Source: Providencia sp. (GTDB lineage Bacteria > Pseudomonadota > Gammaproteobacteria > Enterobacterales > Enterobacteriaceae). Taken from it: a stretch of DNA of 64,000 bases. This document shows positions 8,801-16,464 of this stretch, one piece after another. Made by a program: the position numbers and the translations under genes. The notes under the pieces are model-generated. The model ran no database searches and was not told the DNA's origin. It was given only the letters and a program-made list of their open reading frames with translations. The stretch covers positions 144,399 through 208,398 of the forward strand of contig NZ_DOEH01000018.1 of assembly GCF_003533305.1 (NCBI RefSeq), written 5' to 3'. Numbering within the stretch: the first letter of the stretch is position 1; every line of letters begins with the position of its first letter.

Positions 8801-10210
8801 TTACACACTGTAGTACATTTCAAATTCGAGTGGGTGTGGCGTCATGCGAACACGTTGAATGTCGCTACGCAGTAATTCAATATAGCCATCGATAGCATCG
8901 TCGGTAAATACACCACCACGAGTTAAGAACTCACGGTTTTTATCCAATTCAGCCAGTGCTTCCTCTAATGAACCTGCCACTGTTGGGATTTCTTTTGCTT
9001 CTTCCGGTGGTAAGTCATACAGGTTTTTATCCATCGCATCGCCTGGGTGGATCTTATTGATGATGCCATCAAGGCCGGCCATTAACTGTGCTGCGAAAGC
9101 TAAATATGGGTTAGCCGCAGGGTCTGGAAAACGAACTTCAATACGACGTGCTTTAGTGCTGGCAACCACTGGAATACGAATAGATGCTGAGCGGTTGCGG
9201 GCAGAGTATGCCAGCATGACAGGTGCTTCAAAACCTGGGACTAAACGTTTATATGAGTTAGTCGTTGGGTTAGTGAATGCATTTAATGCGCGCGCATGCT
9301 TGATGATGCCACCAATATAGTACAGCGCCATTTCAGATAAGCCGCCGTATTTGTCCCCTGCGAATAGGTTAACACCATCTTTAGATAGGGACATATGGCA
9401 GTGCATACCAGAACCGTTGTCGCCAACTAATGGTTTTGGCATAAAGGTTGCCGTTTTACCAAAGGCGTGTGCAACGTTGTGCACGACATATTTATAAACT
9501 TGGGTTTCATCCGCTTTTTTCGTCATTGTATTAAAGCGGGTTGCGATTTCATTTTGGCCTGCTGTTGCAACTTCATGGTGATGAGCTTCAACTACCAAAC
9601 CCAAATCTTCCATAGTAGTACACATTGCAGAGCGTAGGTCTTGTGATGAATCGACTGGAGGAACTGGGAAATACCCACCTTTTACTGAAGGACGATGGCC
9701 TTTGTTGCCGCCTTCGTATTTAGTTCCTGTATTCCATGCACCTTCGATATCATCGATGTGGTAGTAGCTGCTATGCATGCTGTTACCAAAGCGAATATCA
9801 TCAAAGACGAAAAACTCTGGTTCTGGTCCGAATAGAACAACATCAGCGATACCGCTAGAACGTAGGAAATCTTCAGCACGTTTTGAAATTGAACGCGGGT
9901 CACGGCCGTAGCCTTGCATGGTGCCCGGCTCTAAAATATCACAACGAATAATTAAGGTGATATCAGCAAAGAATGGATCGATCATTGCCGTTGACGGATC
10001 TGGCATCAATACCATGTCAGATTCATTGATTCCTTTCCAACCACCGAATGATGAGCCATCAAACATTTGGCCTTCTTCAAAGAAGTCTTCGTCAACTTGA
10101 TGAGCAGGGATAGTGATGTGTTGCTCTTTACCTTTAGTGTCGGTAAAACGCAAATCAATAAATCTTACATTGTGCTCTTCAATTAACGATAAAATATGTT
10201 CAGCGGACAT
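8801..10210 (-). CDS. glnA: Glutamine synthetase, type I
   Basis: A 469-residue enzyme, exactly the enterobacterial length. It joins ammonia to glutamate using ATP and forms a dodecamer in the cytoplasm. Visible family motifs are [11 protein letters not shown] near the N-terminus, the metal-binding region [34 protein letters not shown] and the adenylylation site around Tyr398 in [11 protein letters not shown], so it is subject to GlnE control. An upstream SD-like run (GGAG in CCAGGAGAGCCGAG, read on minus) lies just before the ATG at 10210. Transcription is driven by a sigma-54 promoter and two NtrC enhancer sites seen upstream. It leads the glnALG operon. Confidence 0.98.
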   Translation of the reverse strand: MSAEHILSLIEEHNVRFIDLRFTDTKGKEQHITIPAHQVDEDFFEEGQMFDGSSFGGWKGINESDMVLMPDPSTAMIDPFFADITLIIRCDILEPGTMQGYGRDPRSISKRAEDFLRSSGIADVVLFGPEPEFFVFDDIRFGNSMHSSYYHIDDIEGAWNTGTKYEGGNKGHRPSVKGGYFPVPPVDSSQDLRSAMCTTMEDLGLVVEAHHHEVATAGQNEIATRFNTMTKKADETQVYKYVVHNVAHAFGKTATFMPKPLVGDNGSGMHCHMSLSKDGVNLFAGDKYGGLSEMALYYIGGIIKHARALNAFTNPTTNSYKRLVPGFEAPVMLAYSARNRSASIRIPVVASTKARRIEVRFPDPAANPYLAFAAQLMAGLDGIINKIHPGDAMDKNLYDLPPEEAKEIPTVAGSLEEALAELDKNREFLTRGGVFTDDAIDGYIELLRSDIQRVRMTPHPLEFEMYYSV

Positions 10211-10326
10211 TCTCGGCTCTCCTGGTCGGGTCTAATCAACAAATGACAATATTGGGTTGATGTATTTGTTGGTTGTCTGGCTTTGCAGTGTCAGTTTTTA
10301 TTACTCTGCAATTCTGCAATTAATAT

Positions 10327-10344
10327 AAGCGAAAATCGTGCCAA
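10327..10344 (-). promoter_or_regulatory. Sigma-54 promoter of glnA (glnAp2-like)
   Basis: Read on the minus strand, TTGGCACGATTTTCGCTT has the -24 GG and -12 GC elements of a sigma-54 promoter and is nearly the same as E. coli glnAp2. It ends about 116 bases upstream of the glnA start and lies below two NtrC sites, the standard enhancer layout. Confidence 0.88.
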
Positions 10345-10416
10345 CTTTATAAAGTATAATAAATACTGATCGTTAGGCTGAAATAATAAGTATTAGCGTT
10401 GGTAAAGGTGAACGAT

Positions 10417-10433
10417 TGCACAGTATTGGTGCG
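10417..10433. promoter_or_regulatory. NtrC enhancer site, proximal, glnA
   Basis: TGCACAGTATTGGTGCG matches the NtrC dyad TGCACCA-N3-TGGTGCA with three half-site mismatches. Together with the second site 31 bases further upstream (three helical turns) it forms the paired enhancer for the glnA sigma-54 promoter. Confidence 0.8.
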
Positions 10434-10447
10434 ATCAATCTCAGGGG

Positions 10448-10464
10448 TGCACCAAAATGGTGAG
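10448..10464. promoter_or_regulatory. NtrC enhancer site, distal, glnA
   Basis: TGCACCAAAATGGTGAG matches the NtrC dyad consensus with two mismatches at the right end. It lies about 105 bases upstream of the sigma-54 promoter, within the distance at which DNA looping works. Confidence 0.82.
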
Positions 10465-10561
10465 AAAAAGCCAACTATATTGAATTGAGTGTCATGAAGT
10501 TGTAGTGAAAAGATTAAATATGGGCGCTTTTGAAAGTGAATAAGCGAATAAAAAAATAAAA

Positions 10562-10591
10562 GGATGCGACTAACAATAGCATCCTTTTTTT
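10562..10591 (-). terminator. Terminator after the HdeD-like gene
   Basis: GGATGC and GCATCC arms with an 11-base loop are flanked by A-runs on one side and T-runs on the other. On the minus strand the tail after the stem is TTTTATTTTTTT, directly past the stop of the membrane protein gene. T-runs on both strands make it potentially bidirectional. Confidence 0.75.
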
Positions 10592-10596
10592 GAATA

Positions 10597-11172
10597 TTAA
10601 GATTGGTTCTTTTTGAGAATGCTCAACAGCGTAAATAAGCTAAAAGCACTGAATAACATTTCAATACCAATTAAGGTCGTTAATAAGGTGATTGATGTTA
10701 GCGGGCCATTGCCAATTAACAGGAATGCAATCACGAAGTCTAAGATACCGATGAGAATTTGTACCCAGCCACTGGATGTCTTAATTTGTTGAAATCCAAC
10801 ATATAATCTGACCACACCACCAATAATAAACAGGACAGAAACAAAAATGGCAAGTAGAACTAAACTTTGAATCGGGTCTTTAATAAAAGAATAGCCCAAA
10901 GTACAGTAAGCCACCCCAATGACGAAACTGAATATTTTCGACCAGCCTGAATATAAGCTAGAACTGAAAGTGCTGACGAGGATCGCTAAGCCACTCATAA
11001 TAAATAAAATACCAAGAATAGCGCTCACGGCAATACCTGAGATCATTGGATTGATCAGGCAAAAAATACCGCCAACAAAAAGCAATACAGCAAGTACGAT
11101 CAGTAAATTCCGTTGTTTTTTGAGTTCTTCTGAGGCGAGTTTTGACATTTGCTCGCGATTAATATTTAGCAT
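10597..11172 (-). CDS. HdeD-like six-helix membrane protein (DUF308)
   Basis: A 191-residue inner-membrane protein. After a short Lys-rich cytoplasmic N-terminus (residues 1-22) there are about six hydrophobic segments (near 23-42, 48-70, 78-98, 102-125, 137-155 and 160-183), arranged as repeated helix hairpins with GG and small-residue positions, as in HdeD/DUF308 proteins. HdeD of E. coli is linked to acid resistance at high cell density; the molecular function is not known, and I infer only family membership here. It has its own terminator and a good SD (AGGAGGTGC on the minus strand just before the ATG). It lies between glnA and the PadR-type regulator and is absent from the corresponding place in E. 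coli. Confidence 0.8.
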   Translation of the reverse strand: MLNINREQMSKLASEELKKQRNLLIVLAVLLFVGGIFCLINPMISGIAVSAILGILFIMSGLAILVSTFSSSLYSGWSKIFSFVIGVAYCTLGYSFIKDPIQSLVLLAIFVSVLFIIGGVVRLYVGFQQIKTSSGWVQILIGILDFVIAFLLIGNGPLTSITLLTTLIGIEMLFSAFSLFTLLSILKKNQS

Positions 11173-11359
11173 GGTGCACCTCCTAAATGAAAGAATATCA
11201 ATAAAATATACACCATAAATGATATTCGTTCGATTTTTTCAAACAGAATTTGGATTAAGTAACTTCTAAAAGGAATGCAATTTTATATTTAGTAGATTGA
11301 AATTGAAGTATAAAAGAAGGTTATTTAAGTAATAGAGATGTCGGAACAGAGGATGAGCA

Positions 11360-11401
11360 AAAATAAGAACAGCTCTGTGCTGATGATTGAGCACAGAGCT
11401 G
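11360..11401 (-). terminator. Terminator after the PadR-type regulator gene
   Basis: A perfect 12-base stem, CAGCTCTGTGCT (11370-11381) with AGCACAGAGCTG (11390-11401), and an 8-base loop lies 36 bases past the regulator's stop. On the minus strand it is followed by TTCTTATTTTTG, a good T-rich tail. Confidence 0.85.
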
Positions 11402-11436
11402 AAGTTTTACAGAAGTAGAGAATGGTGACGGTTTGA

Positions 11437-12231
11437 CTATTCGTCGTCATTGTCAGTGAGTAATGTATTTACTTCTTCAATTTGTTTAACTGCATCATTG
11501 ATGATCGTTGCAATTTGACGAGTTTGTTCTTCATTTAACTGTTTTAAAACCATTTTATGGCGCAGTAGTGCTTTGAAGCGGCTAACTGCCATTTCAATGT
11601 CTTCAGTTAAATTGACGCCTTGTTGCATATCGCGAGCTTTTGCTAATTTTCGCGTAATCATTGTTTCTATATCTTTATTTTGCGCTAGGTGTTCAGCACC
11701 TTCCGCAGTTAGGGTGAAACTTTTACGATTACGTTCAACAATTTGCGATTCAAGAAAGCCTTGTTCTTCTAGTAGTGTCAGTGTTGGATAGATAACACCT
11801 GGGCTTGGCACATAAAGGCCATTCGAAGCTTCTTGAATGTCTTTAATGATTTCATAGCCATAGCTTGGTTTTTTTGCTACTAACGAAAGCACCATGATAT
11901 GGAGATCGCCATGGTCAAATAAACGACGCAAGCCTTTACCTCTACCGCGGCGGCCTTCGCCGTGACCACGACCATGACGACCTTCACCATGACAGCCTTC
12001 GCCGTGACCGCGGCCATGACGACCTTCACCATGACAGCCTTCGCCGTGACCACGACCATGACGACCTTCACCATGACAGCCTTCGCCGTGACCGCGACCA
12101 TGATGACCTTCACCATGACAACCTTCGCCGTGTTCGTGACGGTTTTCACTGTGGCAGCAGCCAGCGCCATGACCGTGATGGTTTTCATCATGATGTGAAT
12201 AATATACATGACGACAAGAATGAATTAGCAT
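11437..12231 (-). CDS. Metal-responsive PadR-family regulator, NfeR/YqjI-like, with long His/Cys-rich repeat domain
   Basis: A 264-residue protein in two parts. Residues 4-98 are extremely rich in His, Gly, Cys and Arg and include about four copies of a 14-residue unit (HGEGCHGEGRHGRG). Residues about 103-190 are a PadR winged helix (GDLHIMVLSLV, YGYEIIKDIQ, SPGVIYPTLTLLEEQGFL), followed by a helical dimerisation tail. E. coli NfeR (YqjI) has the same layout with a shorter His/Cys tail, binds nickel or iron, and represses the ferric reductase gene nfeF and itself. I chose the ATG at 12231 because AAGGAA lies seven bases upstream. A longer frame opening at 12312 would start inside the operator palindromes. 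Metal sensing is inferred by analogy; no nfeF-like gene is adjacent. Confidence 0.85.
   Translation of the reverse strand: MLIHSCRHVYYSHHDENHHGHGAGCCHSENRHEHGEGCHGEGHHGRGHGEGCHGEGRHGRGHGEGCHGEGRHGRGHGEGCHGEGRHGRGHGEGRRGRGKGLRRLFDHGDLHIMVLSLVAKKPSYGYEIIKDIQEASNGLYVPSPGVIYPTLTLLEEQGFLESQIVERNRKSFTLTAEGAEHLAQNKDIETMITRKLAKARDMQQGVNLTEDIEMAVSRFKALLRHKMVLKQLNEEQTRQIATIINDAVKQIEEVNTLLTDNDDE
11953..12132 (-). repeat. 42-base tandem repeats encoding a His/Cys-rich array
   Basis: About four in-frame copies of a 42-base unit (14 codons) lie in the regulator gene, covering residues about 34-93. Copies differ at only a few bases, for example CATGACGACC against CATGATGACC, so the array looks recently expanded or homogenised. 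Each unit supplies four His, in most units with one Cys. Confidence 0.9.
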
Positions 12232-12251
12232 ATAGTATTTCCTTATTATAT

Positions 12252-12267
12252 TTTCGATATATCTAAA
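12252..12267. promoter_or_regulatory. Palindromic operator A for the NfeR-like regulator
   Basis: TTTCGATATATCTAAA, just upstream of the regulator gene. It is the exact reverse complement of operator B at 12290-12305. The shared core GATATATC is a perfect dyad. Confidence 0.7.
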
Positions 12268-12289
12268 AAGATATTGTGGTATTACTATA

Positions 12290-12305
12290 TTTAGATATAT
12301 CGAAA
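12290..12305. promoter_or_regulatory. Palindromic operator B for the NfeR-like regulator
   Basis: TTTAGATATATCGAAA has the same core as operators A and C. Centre-to-centre distance to A is 38 bases and to C about 23 bases. Confidence 0.7.
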
Positions 12306-12311
12306 GTGTCA

Positions 12312-12329
12312 ATTTAGATATATCTAAAT
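12312..12329. promoter_or_regulatory. Palindromic operator C for the NfeR-like regulator
   Basis: ATTTAGATATATCTAAAT is a perfect 18-base palindrome and the strongest of the three sites. The group of three upstream of the gene fits negative autoregulation, as known for E. coli NfeR. Confidence 0.75.
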
Positions 12330-12662
12330 ATAGAAGAAAGACATTAAAAACGGTGATAATGAAAGAAAGTTTATTTTTTATTCTTTTTTTTGGCTGCTAA
12401 TATCTAGTTTTTAGCGTATTATTCTACCACTTTGTGATTTCTCAGTGCTGATATGAGCTATTTTCTAAAATATTCTGGCATTATTATGCAACTGGATGTT
12501 TTTTCATTAAAAACTTTTTTTACAGTGATGAGTTTCACATTTATTCCACTTGTGTGGAAAAACGTGTAAAATAACAGCAAATTAACGTAGAAAGTATGCT
12601 TTGAGCTATAATAACGACTCAAAAGGCATATTCCTTTTCTGTCAATTAAACGGTAAAAATCC
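12330..12662 (+). promoter_or_regulatory. typA upstream region with probable -10 element
   Basis: This gene-free stretch between the regulator's operators and typA is AT-rich. A perfect -10 hexamer TATAAT lies at 12607-12612, which would give a leader of about 45 bases before the TTG start of typA. No good -35 hexamer sits at the right distance, so activation or a weak promoter is possible. I see nothing else in it. Confidence 0.4.
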
Positions 12663-14483
12663 TTGTCAATTCAAAACTTAAGAAACATCGCCATCATCGC
12701 TCACGTTGACCATGGCAAGACAACACTGGTTGGTAAATTACTGCAACAATCGGGCACCTTCGGTGAACGTGAAACAGTTGATGAGCGTGTTATGGACTCC
12801 AATGACTTGGAGAAAGAGCGCGGTATTACAATCCTTGCGAAAAATACTGCTATTCAATGGAATGGCTACCACATCAACATCGTAGACACCCCAGGCCACG
12901 CCGATTTCGGTGGTGAAGTTGAACGTGTTATGTCCATGGTTGACTGCGTTCTACTCGTTGTTGATGCAACTGACGGCCCAATGCCGCAAACTCGCTTTGT
13001 AACACAAAAAGCTTTTGATAATGGCCTAAAACCAATTGTTGTTATCAATAAAGTTGACCGCCCAGGTGCACGTCCTGATTGGGTTGTTGACCAAGTATTC
13101 GACTTATTCGTTAACTTAGGTGCAACGGATGAGCAGCTCGATTTCCCTGTTGTTTATGCATCAGCTCTGATGGGTATTGCTGGTCTTGAGCATACTGAAA
13201 TGGCTGAAGACATGACCCCACTATACGAAGCTATCGTGAAGTATGTTGAGCCACCAAGTGTTGATCTGGAAGGTCCTTTCCAGATGCAAGTTTCACAGCT
13301 AGATTACAACAGCTACTTAGGTGTTATTGGTATTGGCCGTATTAAACGCGGTGTTGTAAAACCTAATCAGCAAGTCACTGTTATCGATAGCGAAGGTAAA
13401 ACACGTAATGGTAAAATCGGTAAAGTTCTGACTCACTTAGGTCTAGAGCGTATCGATTCCCAACAAGCAGAAGCTGGCGATATCGTTGCTCTGACTGGTT
13501 TGGGTGAATTGAACATTTCTGACACTATCTGTAATGCAGGTAATGTTGAAGCGCTGCCTGCTCTGGCCGTTGATGAGCCAACAGTTAGTATGTTCTATTG
13601 CGTCAATACTTCACCATTCTGTGGTCGTGAAGGTAAATATGTGACTTCACGTCAGATTCTTGATCGTCTGAACAAAGAATTAGTCCACAACGTGGCACTG
13701 CGTGTTGAAGAAACTCAAGATCCAGATGCATTCCGTGTTTCTGGTCGTGGTGAGCTTCACTTATCTGTTCTGATTGAAAACATGCGTCGTGAAGGCTTCG
13801 AGTTAGCTGTTTCGCGTCCAAAAGTTATCATTCGTGAAATCGATGGTCGTAAGCAAGAGCCATTCGAACAAGTGACTTTAGACGTTGAAGAGCAACATCA
13901 AGGCGATACCATGAAAGCGTTAGGTGAGCGTAAAGGCGACCTACGTGACATGATGCCAGATGGTAAAGGCCGTGTGCGTCTTGATTACGTTATTCCTAGC
14001 CGTGGTTTGATTGGCTTCCGTACTGAATTCATGACAATGACTTCAGGTACAGGTTTACTGTATTCAACATTCAGCCATTATGATGATGTTCGCCCAGGCG
14101 AAATCGGCGGCCGTCAAAACGGTGTTCTGATTTCTAATGGTCAGGGTAAAGCAGTTGCTTATGCTCTATACAGCCTGCAAGATCGCGGTAAATTATTCTT
14201 AGGTCACGGTGCGGAAGTTTATGAAGGCCAAATCATCGGTATTCACTCTCGTTCAAATGACCTGACAGTTAACTGCTTAACCGGTAAAAAACTGACTAAC
14301 ATGCGTGCGTCAGGTACTGATGAAGCAACAACACTGTCACCACCAATTAAAATGACACTAGAACAAGCGCTTGAGTTTATCGATGATGATGAACTAGTTG
14401 AAGTGACTCCACTGTCAATTCGCCTGCGTAAGCGTCATTTGACTGAGAATGACCGTCGTCGTTCAGGTCGCAGCAAAGACTAA
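12663..14483 (+). CDS. typA: Ribosome-associated GTPase TypA/BipA
   Basis: A 606-residue translational GTPase, near-identical in length to E. coli BipA (607). The G-domain motifs are HVDHGKTT (G1), the switch region with [19 protein letters not shown] (G3) and [12 protein letters not shown] (G4). EF-G-like domains follow and the C-terminal domain ends in a basic tail (RRRSGRSKD). It binds 70S ribosomes and aids 50S assembly, especially at low temperature and under stress. The start is a TTG at 12663: the family N-terminus [13 protein letters not shown] begins four residues later and no ATG or GTG fits. The ribosome site before it (GGTAAAAATCC) is weak. Next to glnA as in E. coli, but with two genes inserted between. 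Confidence 0.97.
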   Translation: MSIQNLRNIAIIAHVDHGKTTLVGKLLQQSGTFGERETVDERVMDSNDLEKERGITILAKNTAIQWNGYHINIVDTPGHADFGGEVERVMSMVDCVLLVVDATDGPMPQTRFVTQKAFDNGLKPIVVINKVDRPGARPDWVVDQVFDLFVNLGATDEQLDFPVVYASALMGIAGLEHTEMAEDMTPLYEAIVKYVEPPSVDLEGPFQMQVSQLDYNSYLGVIGIGRIKRGVVKPNQQVTVIDSEGKTRNGKIGKVLTHLGLERIDSQQAEAGDIVALTGLGELNISDTICNAGNVEALPALAVDEPTVSMFYCVNTSPFCGREGKYVTSRQILDRLNKELVHNVALRVEETQDPDAFRVSGRGELHLSVLIENMRREGFELAVSRPKVIIREIDGRKQEPFEQVTLDVEEQHQGDTMKALGERKGDLRDMMPDGKGRVRLDYVIPSRGLIGFRTEFMTMTSGTGLLYSTFSHYDDVRPGEIGGRQNGVLISNGQGKAVAYALYSLQDRGKLFLGHGAEVYEGQIIGIHSRSNDLTVNCLTGKKLTNMRASGTDEATTLSPPIKMTLEQALEFIDDDELVEVTPLSIRLRKRHLTENDRRRSGRSKD

Positions 14484-14504
14484 TTTTAGTCATTAGATAT
14501 ACGA

Positions 14505-14534
14505 AAAGGCACTTCAATATGAAGTGCCTTTTTT
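14505..14534 (+). terminator. Terminator after typA
   Basis: GGCACTTC (14508-14515) pairs with GAAGTGCC (14521-14528), preceded by A's and followed by six T's, 22 bases past the typA stop. A textbook intrinsic terminator. Confidence 0.9.
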
Positions 14535-14567
14535 ACGTCTATCGTTAAATTAATTACTGCTAAGCTT

Positions 14568-14586
14568 CTATCATCAACGATGATAG
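14568..14586. promoter_or_regulatory. Palindromic hairpin CTATCATCAACGATGATAG
   Basis: Perfect 8-base arms around AAC, followed by TTTTATG, lie about 35 bases past the typA terminator. It may be a second back-up terminator or an operator for the XRE gene 250 bases downstream. The rest of the gap to 14833 shows no gene and no other clear site. Confidence 0.35.
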
Positions 14587-14833
14587 TTTTATGCAATTAA
14601 CATTAACAGCGAGCCCAATCAATAAGGTACTGCTACAAAGTTAGAGTGCGGTTATTTCGTATTCATTGCTGTAATAATGATAGCAATCAGAGATATAAAT
14701 GAGCTTATTTTTACTAATTATATTATTGTCATGATGGTGTCGTCGTTAAGTCGTATTCCTGTCGTCACGATTACATAGCTGATTGATGTATTAATTTAAG
14801 CAATGACTCAATTAACTCTAAGGTGCTATTGCT

Positions 14834-15295
14834 ATGAATAATAAAGTTAAAATATTGAGATTACAAAGAGCATGGTCTCAAGATCAATTAGCTCAATTGT
14901 CATCACTTAGTATAAGAACTATCCAGCGAATCGAAAATGGTGAAACGCCTAGTTTAGAGACGCTTAGTGCTCTTGCCTCAGTTTTTAATGTTAGTGTGTC
15001 TGAACTCTCATCAGAAGTCTTGATTGAAAGTTCAGAGCTAGATAATCGAATTACCCTAGCCAAAAAGCGGGTAGAGGATGAAGCCAAATTATTTAAAAAT
15101 ATAATTATTGCGATTATAGTCTGTGGTGTAATTTTGATTGTTAATTTTCTTTTCACTCCTCATCGAAATTGGCCGATTTGGCTGATTAGCATTTGGGGGG
15201 GGATTTTAGTGATAAAAGCGCTTAAATTGTTCTTTCTTGATGAAATGGTGAATCGATGGAAAGCAAAGCGATTGAGAAAGATAAGTAATCGTTGA
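14834..15295 (+). CDS. Membrane-tethered XRE-type regulator (HTH plus two transmembrane helices)
   Basis: A 153-residue protein. Residues 5-59 are an XRE/Cro-type helix-turn-helix (ILRLQRAWSQDQLAQLSSLS, then IRTIQRIENGETPSLETL). A short linker follows, then two hydrophobic segments (about 91-110 and 117-137) with a basic C-terminal tail (NRWKAKRLRKISNR). This matches the HTH-plus-2TM arrangement of small membrane-bound regulators. It would bind DNA from the inner membrane; its target and signal are not visible. It reads away from typA and toward the RpiR gene, about 190 bases upstream of it, so it could belong to the sugar cluster or be independent. I do not recognise a named orthologue. Confidence 0.75.
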   Translation: MNNKVKILRLQRAWSQDQLAQLSSLSIRTIQRIENGETPSLETLSALASVFNVSVSELSSEVLIESSELDNRITLAKKRVEDEAKLFKNIIIAIIVCGVILIVNFLFTPHRNWPIWLISIWGGILVIKALKLFFLDEMVNRWKAKRLRKISNR

Positions 15296-15483
15296 AATAT
15301 GGCCGAATGCATATTTTCACTTAATTACTCATGTAACTCACAGAATGCTATTTCAAGTCCTATTTAAATACACTATTTAACGTATAATCAATTAATTGAC
15401 GGTTTATATGTCTTTTATCTTGTTGACGATGTTCTACCCCTAGCTTTTGATGGGATTGTGATACTCAATTTATTAGGTGAGAT

Positions 15484-16224
15484 ATGTTGGATTTTTTGAA
15501 AAATTACGATGCTTTAACGAGTAGCGAAAAAAAGGTACTGAAGTATCTCACCGATAATATTGCGGATATTCCTTACTTAAATATCAATGAATTAGTCGCT
15601 AAGACTTTTGTCTCAAAAACGGTGATCATTAATTTATCTCAAAAATTAGGATTTAGTGGATTTAAAGAGCTTAAGTTCCAAATTAGTAATCATATTTTAA
15701 CGGAAAATAAAAAAGATAAAATTAATTCATCCTCTTATAAAAAACAATTAGAAAAGAATATTACTAAAAGTTTTACCTTGATTAATGAAGAGCAGATCCA
15801 TGATTGCGCTAAGCTTTTGCGCAACTCTAGAAATATCTTTATTGTTACAAGGGGAACCAGTAAAGCGGTTGGCTATTATCTTGAGCACTTGCTGTTTGCG
15901 CTGGGGCTACACTGTTTTTTCATTAATGATTACAATTTGTCTGACACCTTCACTCGTTTAGTCAATAAGGACGATACAGTGATATTTATTTCTCTCTCTG
16001 GGGGAACCAAAAAAATTATTGAAACTGCAAAAATTGTACAATTAAAAGAAGCGAATATCATTAGTATGACTGCTTTTCATACCAATGAATTAACGACCTA
16101 CGCGAATAATACTCTATTTTGTTTTTCAGATAATCACGATACGAAAAAAGATGACACAAAATCAAGGATAGGCTTTTTTATTTTAGCGGATTTACTGATA
16201 AACGAATTAGAAAACTTAATTTAA
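15484..16224 (+). CDS. RpiR/MurR-family transcriptional regulator
   Basis: A 246-residue regulator with an N-terminal RpiR helix-turn-helix (about 1-75; LTSSEKKVLKYLTDN, then VAKTFVSKTVIINLSQKLGF and GFKELKF) and a C-terminal SIS sugar-phosphate-binding domain (about 105-235; NIFIVTRGTSKAVGYYLEHL and VIFISLSGGTKKIIETAK). RpiR proteins sense phosphosugars, so the probable effector is the phosphorylated substrate brought in by the PTS permease encoded 240 bases downstream on the same strand. The ATG at 15484 follows a purine-rich AGGTGAGAT. It probably represses or activates the PTS-lyase operon through one of the palindromes in the gap. Confidence 0.88.
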   Translation: MLDFLKNYDALTSSEKKVLKYLTDNIADIPYLNINELVAKTFVSKTVIINLSQKLGFSGFKELKFQISNHILTENKKDKINSSSYKKQLEKNITKSFTLINEEQIHDCAKLLRNSRNIFIVTRGTSKAVGYYLEHLLFALGLHCFFINDYNLSDTFTRLVNKDDTVIFISLSGGTKKIIETAKIVQLKEANIISMTAFHTNELTTYANNTLFCFSDNHDTKKDDTKSRIGFFILADLLINELENLI

Positions 16225-16351
16225 ATTTTATAACAAATAATTAGATTATAGTTGTGGCACTCTTTTATATTAATAAGCCATTAAATAAGAAGTCAGCACT
16301 GATAACTAGAAAATAGTTAAAAATCAATCAAATACCCTCAAAAATGACATG

Positions 16352-16368
16352 GGTCATAATTAATGACC
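16352..16368. promoter_or_regulatory. 17-base palindrome, candidate RpiR operator
   Basis: GGTCATAATTAATGACC has perfect 6-base arms around an AT-rich centre, about 97 bases before the PTS gene and after the RpiR gene. Its placement in the divergence-free gap makes it the best candidate operator for the cluster. Confidence 0.5.
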
Positions 16369-16403
16369 TGAGATAACATTTAAAACCGCAACAGCATTTA
16401 TTT

Positions 16404-16419
16404 CACTGAACTCCCAGTG
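16404..16419. promoter_or_regulatory. Inverted repeat CACTG-N6-CAGTG before the PTS gene
   Basis: The 5-base arms CACTG and CAGTG surround AACTCC, 46 bases upstream of the PTS start. It may be a second operator or part of the promoter. The arms are short, so chance is possible. Confidence 0.3.
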
Positions 16420-16464
16420 CTAGTATCCCTATAGTTTCTACATTCTAAGTCATAAGGAAAAAAT

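Noticed and set aside
11953..12132. CRISPR-like tandem array
   Set aside because: The repeat unit is contiguous, coding and in frame, with no unique spacers between copies.
11880..12209. Long open frames on both strands across the His-rich repeat (Val/Met/Thr-rich and Ala/Thr/Met-rich proteins)
   Set aside because: They are out-of-frame readings of the 42-base repeat; composition is repetitive, they have no ribosome site, and the PadR frame continues into a recognisable domain.
12232..12312. N-terminal extension of the PadR regulator to an upstream start at 12312
   Set aside because: The extension runs through the operator palindromes, and the ATG at 12231 has a proper ribosome site.
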